Shown: piece by piece, positions 24,701 to 30,700 of the stretch | How the letters are laid out: every line of letters starts with the position of its first letter | Position numbering within the stretch: position 1 is the stretch's first letter | Source: Gari tellinella | Taxonomy: Eukaryota; Mollusca; Bivalvia; Cardiida; Psammobiidae | Length of the DNA: 64,000 nucleotides | Reading direction: 5' to 3' | Assembly: GCA_922989275.2 (NCBI GenBank) | Contig: OV277868.1 | Location: 23,157,516 to 23,221,515, forward strand | Translations under genes and position numbers: made by a program | Notes under the pieces: generated by a model | What the model was told of the DNA's origin: nothing | The model's database searches: none | The model's input: only the letters and a program-made list of their open reading frames with translations

Positions 24701-27700
24701 CAACATGCATAGCTCACACATTATTGTCAGTTGAGTACTTGTCGTTTTCTCAAACTTCATGTTTTTTTTCTCCATTACAGATTGTTGGGGTATCATTTTT
24801 TCTTGCCATTATTTGTAAGAGAACGTTTTCATTAGATGGTTTGGAACCAAACATACAGACAGGTAAGGGAAGAATGGTATTATTCTGTAATAAACATGTT
24901 TGTGTTAAAACATTCCAGTCTATTGCAAATAGTTTGGAGCCTGGTCAGACTCCGGGTTTGCCTCTCAGAAATCAATTGTCAGAGCTTTTTAATGTTGTCA
25001 TCATTATGCCCCAGGGAGAAGAAGTCGGGGGCATTCTTTTTTAACCCTATTGCACTTTTTAGTTTTACCCCTGTTTGCATTTTTGAAAGAATCATAATGT
25101 CTCCGCTGTACTGTGGAGAATACGTTATTCTTTCCCAATAAACTCGTTTACACTGACACTGTTATTTCCTTTGCAAACAGTTTGGAGCCAGATCAGACAT
25201 CCGGTAACCCGGCGTCTGATCAGGCTCCAAACTGTTTGCCATTCAGATTAAAATGAGCTTTCAGATTTGTCAACAAGTTATTATTTCCACATTTGATTGC
25301 CATGCGTTTGCGTTTCATTTGTGTTTAACCCATATTTCATGCGGGATACACTTTTAGGTGTACCTCTAGGCAAAGAGTTTTGATCTCAGATGAGGCCCCA
25401 CAATGTGGGGCCTCATCTGAGATCAAAACTGTTTGCAGCTAAGTCAATATTCTATCAGAAACTGCTAAAATATTTTGCAAATATTTGAGTTATACCCGCT
25501 GCAAACAACATTTTAAAATGGCCGCCAAATATTACCCAGCATACAATGGGTTAAACAGGAAACAATAAAGTCTCCACTGTACCTGTATAACATGTCTTAA
25601 CTCTTCAGATAATGATGTCTCCGAGCAGACAGAGAGTCGTAAACCATTCATGGAGCTCATGTCGTCACAGCTGCTGAAAAAGATCAGGCACAGAGTGAGG
25701 GTAAGTCAGTTGCCAGCTTTCTTACATTTGTTTTCCTTTCAGAGCTGTGATGATATGAATGTGACCTGTATTAGCCTACTTTGCAAAACTACCCTCGGTG
25801 AAGCAGTAATTATGCTATATAGTGTTAGGACGTTTACCCCACCCACTGTTGTTACATACCACAGTTAGAAACAGGCAAAATTATGACAATTGTATTATTT
25901 ATATAAACATATTATCTGTGTCAATTCATGGTATTTACCTTGGACCATTACCAACTCACCAATAATACCCAAGCTCAGTTTGACATTGACCTTGACCTAA
26001 TTTGGACTTAGAAAAGATTCAGAATATATTGTCAAGGATGCCACCGGGGGCATAAGTGTTTATTGAACGCGCAATCTTGTTCCACATTTTCTTTATTCAG
26101 ATTCACTAATAATAAGATCTGAATTACCCACCATGGCATTTCTACTGTGTGACGTCATGACCGTTATTTTAGGAAATGCGGGAAACCCACATCTTGTTTT
26201 TGTCACATGACTTTTGTATATAAATCGCTCAGTTTTTAAAAGTATAAACATATTGGAAATAGATTTGGAAATGATACAGGACTGATTAGATTTGGAAAGA
26301 GATTGAAAGGGATTGATTTGAAAAGCTAGATAACGGTTAAAGTTTTGAATGCTGATAGGGAACTATGTTTAATTCTTATTAATGTTTTTAATTATTTATT
26401 ATTGTAAATAAAATGTAAATATGCCTTTAAAAGTGAAGGTAATAAAATGTTGAAATGTTTATTTATGATTTGATTCTGATTACATCCACTCTCCAGCCCG
26501 TCCTGACAATAATGCACAAGAACTGACATAACTGCCCGCAAATAACCAGGGTTCAAGGTTATAAAACGTTTTGAGTCGGAGATCGATCTCAAGCATTTCA
26601 GATTTAACCCTTTACCTGATAGCCTTTTTCTAGTATTGAATATAGGTAACTACTTAAAGCAGGTTGAAAGTAAAGCAGAATGCGCCTTCATGCGCATTCT
26701 GCTTTACTTTCAGCCTGCTTTAAGCTATAATGTGCTAGAATATAGAAAATATTCTCTATAATATATATTCATGACTGATTAATTTGGAACTATTTTCTTC
26801 AGCGGAGGAATAAATCATATTCGCTAAAAGGCGTTTCTATGGGGGAAAGGGTTAAGCAAAACTCACCCAGTACTCTTGTTTCTAGATAGAATGGCTGTCT
26901 GATATGGCTATACGGGATCTGTTAACACAGACTACCTACCTGGCTGTGCTGCTGGTGATGGTTCACGCTCACTGGCAGGTGTCTAAGACCTACAGGTGCT
27001 CTGTCACCATTGAGAAACTCTTTGTCTACAATAAAGACCGCCTCCCTCTGCAAAAGGTAAGTGCGTTTACTGTTTCATCACCAATATTATTACGAACTTT
27101 TTTCTATGGACAACCAATTTCTTCCGAGGCCCACATGGAAGATTGGGCTTGCCTAAATGTGTAGCCTCAGTAAATAAAGTCGTTATTATTATTATTATTA
27201 TTATTAATTTCAAAGAATTCATGCAGTTGTCTGAAGGACAACTAAAATTATCAGACTGTATTATCATTCTGCAGAACTCTTGTCTATAATGCTTTTTATA
27301 CTCCCACCTCTAAAGGTGGTTATATATTGGCATGGCCCTGTCCGTTCATTTGTTAGTATGTCCGTCCGTTCATTTGTCTGTTCGCCCGTCAACATTTGGC
27401 TTAATTGTCTGCAGTTTTTCAGGAAAACTATTTGAAGGATATTATTGAAACTTCACACATGTTATATACACCAGGATCTGAAGCTGAGTCAAGTTTTAGG
27501 ATCATTCCATTTGTCGTTACAGAATTATCTGCCCTTAAGGTACTCAAATAGGCTATAAGTCTGTCAGTGGGAGTATAATGGACCGTTTGCGATGCTCTCG
27601 TTGTAAATGGTGAAGACTCAGATCAGGCAAGTCCGGAAGGATCAGGCTGTCCGATCAATATACTGATTTTTAAATCAATTGCTGTTAACCAATGCAATAG

Positions 27701-30700
27701 TTCAAGTTGTAGATATTCGTAGTGGGTGGAATATTCACAAGAAGATGTAATATCCTACAGGAACGTATATAGATAGGGACTGGCCACTTCTTATATAATC
27801 GGTTATTTTATCGATTTATCTCTGTCTTCCCTTTCGCCGCGGTAGATAAGCGGGTGTAGCCGTTTTGGGTAGGTAAGCCTCTTGCCGCTACATTTTTAGA
27901 TAACAGATAAGCTCATTTCAGTAATTAATGCGTGCAGCTCCGAACGGCGTGTCCAAGTAAAACAATATTTGTCACTTATTTAGTCAATTTTTGTAAGTGT
28001 TATTAAATCGAGGGAAGCAATCCTCAAAATAGACATTAAATAGCTTAAAATACCGAATCTCTCCATACCTCCAGAGACGTACATAAATAATCAATTTCTA
28101 TAGTTCCCTTTGTGTACAGCTCCCAAGTTAATTAATCCGTAATTGAACAATTACACAATGAACCATCTTCAACACCTCTAGACTTGAACCTAACACCGGC
28201 TAGGCCGTTACGTCACTGTAAATGATTTGTCCAGATGAATGTGTTCACAATCTAATTTAAACGCGCAAGCGTCAACAGTTAGTACACACACAAATTAGCT
28301 GCTCTAAATAGCCGCGAGATGTGTAGGTTATTTCTCCCAAAGATTAACACTGACCTGTGTTTTAGTGTCAATTCACCAGGCTTGAAATTGAATTTCTGTG
28401 AATCTGGATTTCTGTTTAAAGTTACAATTACAATTTATTTTGTATATTGATACAGAATAGGAGATTAGGACAGCATTCGCGGGAACTTATGCTGCGATAT
28501 TTAAGCCCGCATAACTCGACAGATGGCTGCGAATAAATGGTAATTATTATAATTGGTATTCTCTTGTGGTGTGTTTGTTTAATATTAACCTGGTTAGTTA
28601 TCAGTGAAAGTATTAAGTAATTAACGTTTCTCATCAATAAATTTTCAAACACGTTCTATAGGACGCTTCACACGGCATCGCAGCTCATTTTTCAAATTCT
28701 GCAAAACATATTAATTACACAGATTAGATATGCAACCATAAAATAAATGATTATAGATCTACATGATTGCAGACAAAATTTGTAATTATCTCAATAGCAA
28801 CATCAATTTAACACGAAATAAGCTACTCTTCGTGTATAATAACAAATTACCGATAAGGCGGACCGGGAAATGCCGCCATTTTGTAAACACTGAATTTTTT
28901 GCAAATATGACCAACTTCGCAGGGACAAAAATGTACTTCAAACATATTAAAAAATAAAAATATATACCTCACGCCACCATTTTATGTTTTATCTGTAAAT
29001 GCTGCGTGTAATAAACCTCCAATTTAGCTCGAGTTAGAAGTTTATACTGTTATAAAATACAACCCAAAAGCTTAACCGCTTATAGCGGCTACACGCGTAC
29101 GATGGATTTTTTGCAAATATGACCAACTTCGCAGGGACAAAAATGTACTTCAAACATATTAAAAAATAAAAATATATACCTCACGCCACCATTTTATGTT
29201 TTATCTGTAAATGCTGCGTGTAATAAACCCCCAATTTAGCTCGAGTTAGAAGTTTATACTGTTATAAAATACAACCCAAAAGCTTAACCGCTTATAGCGG
29301 CTACACGCGTACGAGGGATTTTTTGCAAATATGACCAACTTCGCAGGGACAAAAATGTACTTCAAACATATTAAAAAATAAAAATAAATACCTCACGCCA
29401 CCATTTTATGTTTTATCTGTAAATGCTGCATGTAATAAACCCCCAATTTAGCTCGAGTTAGAAGTTTATACTGTTATAAAATACAACCCAAAAGCTTAAC
29501 CGCTTATAGCGGCTACACGCGTACGAGTAAGATATCGGGTAACACGTTATTTTGCGGGATTCCGCGAGACTCTAATCCCTATAATCTACGTTCCTGTATC
29601 CTATGAACTTGTTTTTGACTCTAGGTCAGCAGGCTGACTGATTTGTTCACCTATTTCAACACAACTCTGGTTCCAGTGATGGGGGAAGTTTCAGGTGAGA
29701 GTGTCGACAGTGTAAGCCTGGGCTCCAACTACCAGTTAGTTGGTTTGTACAGGATCAGACAGCACAGGATAAAACAATTCTTAGGTAAACATTTGGGACA
29801 GTTCCAGTTTCCTGGAGTTAAATCTAATCCATATAATTATTTAATACTATTTACTTATATTTAGTGTTGTTTTTAAGCTTGCCGGACAAATGTCCAGGAG
29901 AGCTTATGTTGCTTCCCAATTGTTGTTGTTGTCATTAGCGTTAGCAGTTTCACGAAAATGCTGGCAACTTCTATACCCTTTCAACTACAACTTTCATATA
30001 GGCTGGGTCGGAGCAACACCTGCCGTGCAACCCCCCCCATGACTTTTTTTCAACTTGTTCGTTGAAGTCTTCTACACAATAATTTTTTATGTTCCCAAAC
30101 TTCATTTTGTCACTGCTATGTTTAATTTAACGGTTACCATGGTAACCCCCAGGTAATTTTCAAACCTACCCTATGTGTAAAAATAGGCTATAACTTTGCT
30201 TCTAGAGGAGCTAGAGATATGAAACAAGTACCAAAGTAAAGAATATATTAAATAGGCTATTTCTTGGTTAACTAGATTTTTACCATTTCGTCTAGCATCA
30301 ACACCCCTTATTCCAATGCTTGGATACCTATACAGTTGTTGCCTTGGACCATTCCCTATCCACCAATATCATCCAACCTTGATTTTGACCATGACCTTGA
30401 CCTAATTTGGACTTAGAATATTTTAAATAGGTTATTTCTTGGTTAACTAGATTTTACCGTTTTGTCTAGCATCAACACTACTTACTACAATGCTTCAATA
30501 CTTATACAGTTATTTCTGTGGACCATTACCAAATGACCCATATTACCCAAGCTCAGTTTGACCTTGACCTAATTTGGACTTAGAAAATATTCAGAATATA
30601 TATTCTCAAGGATGCCACCGGGGGCATCAGTGTTTATTGATTTGTTTTTATTTCTGTTTTCTTTGAATTTAGAAAGCTGTTCCCAAAGTATACTAGATGT

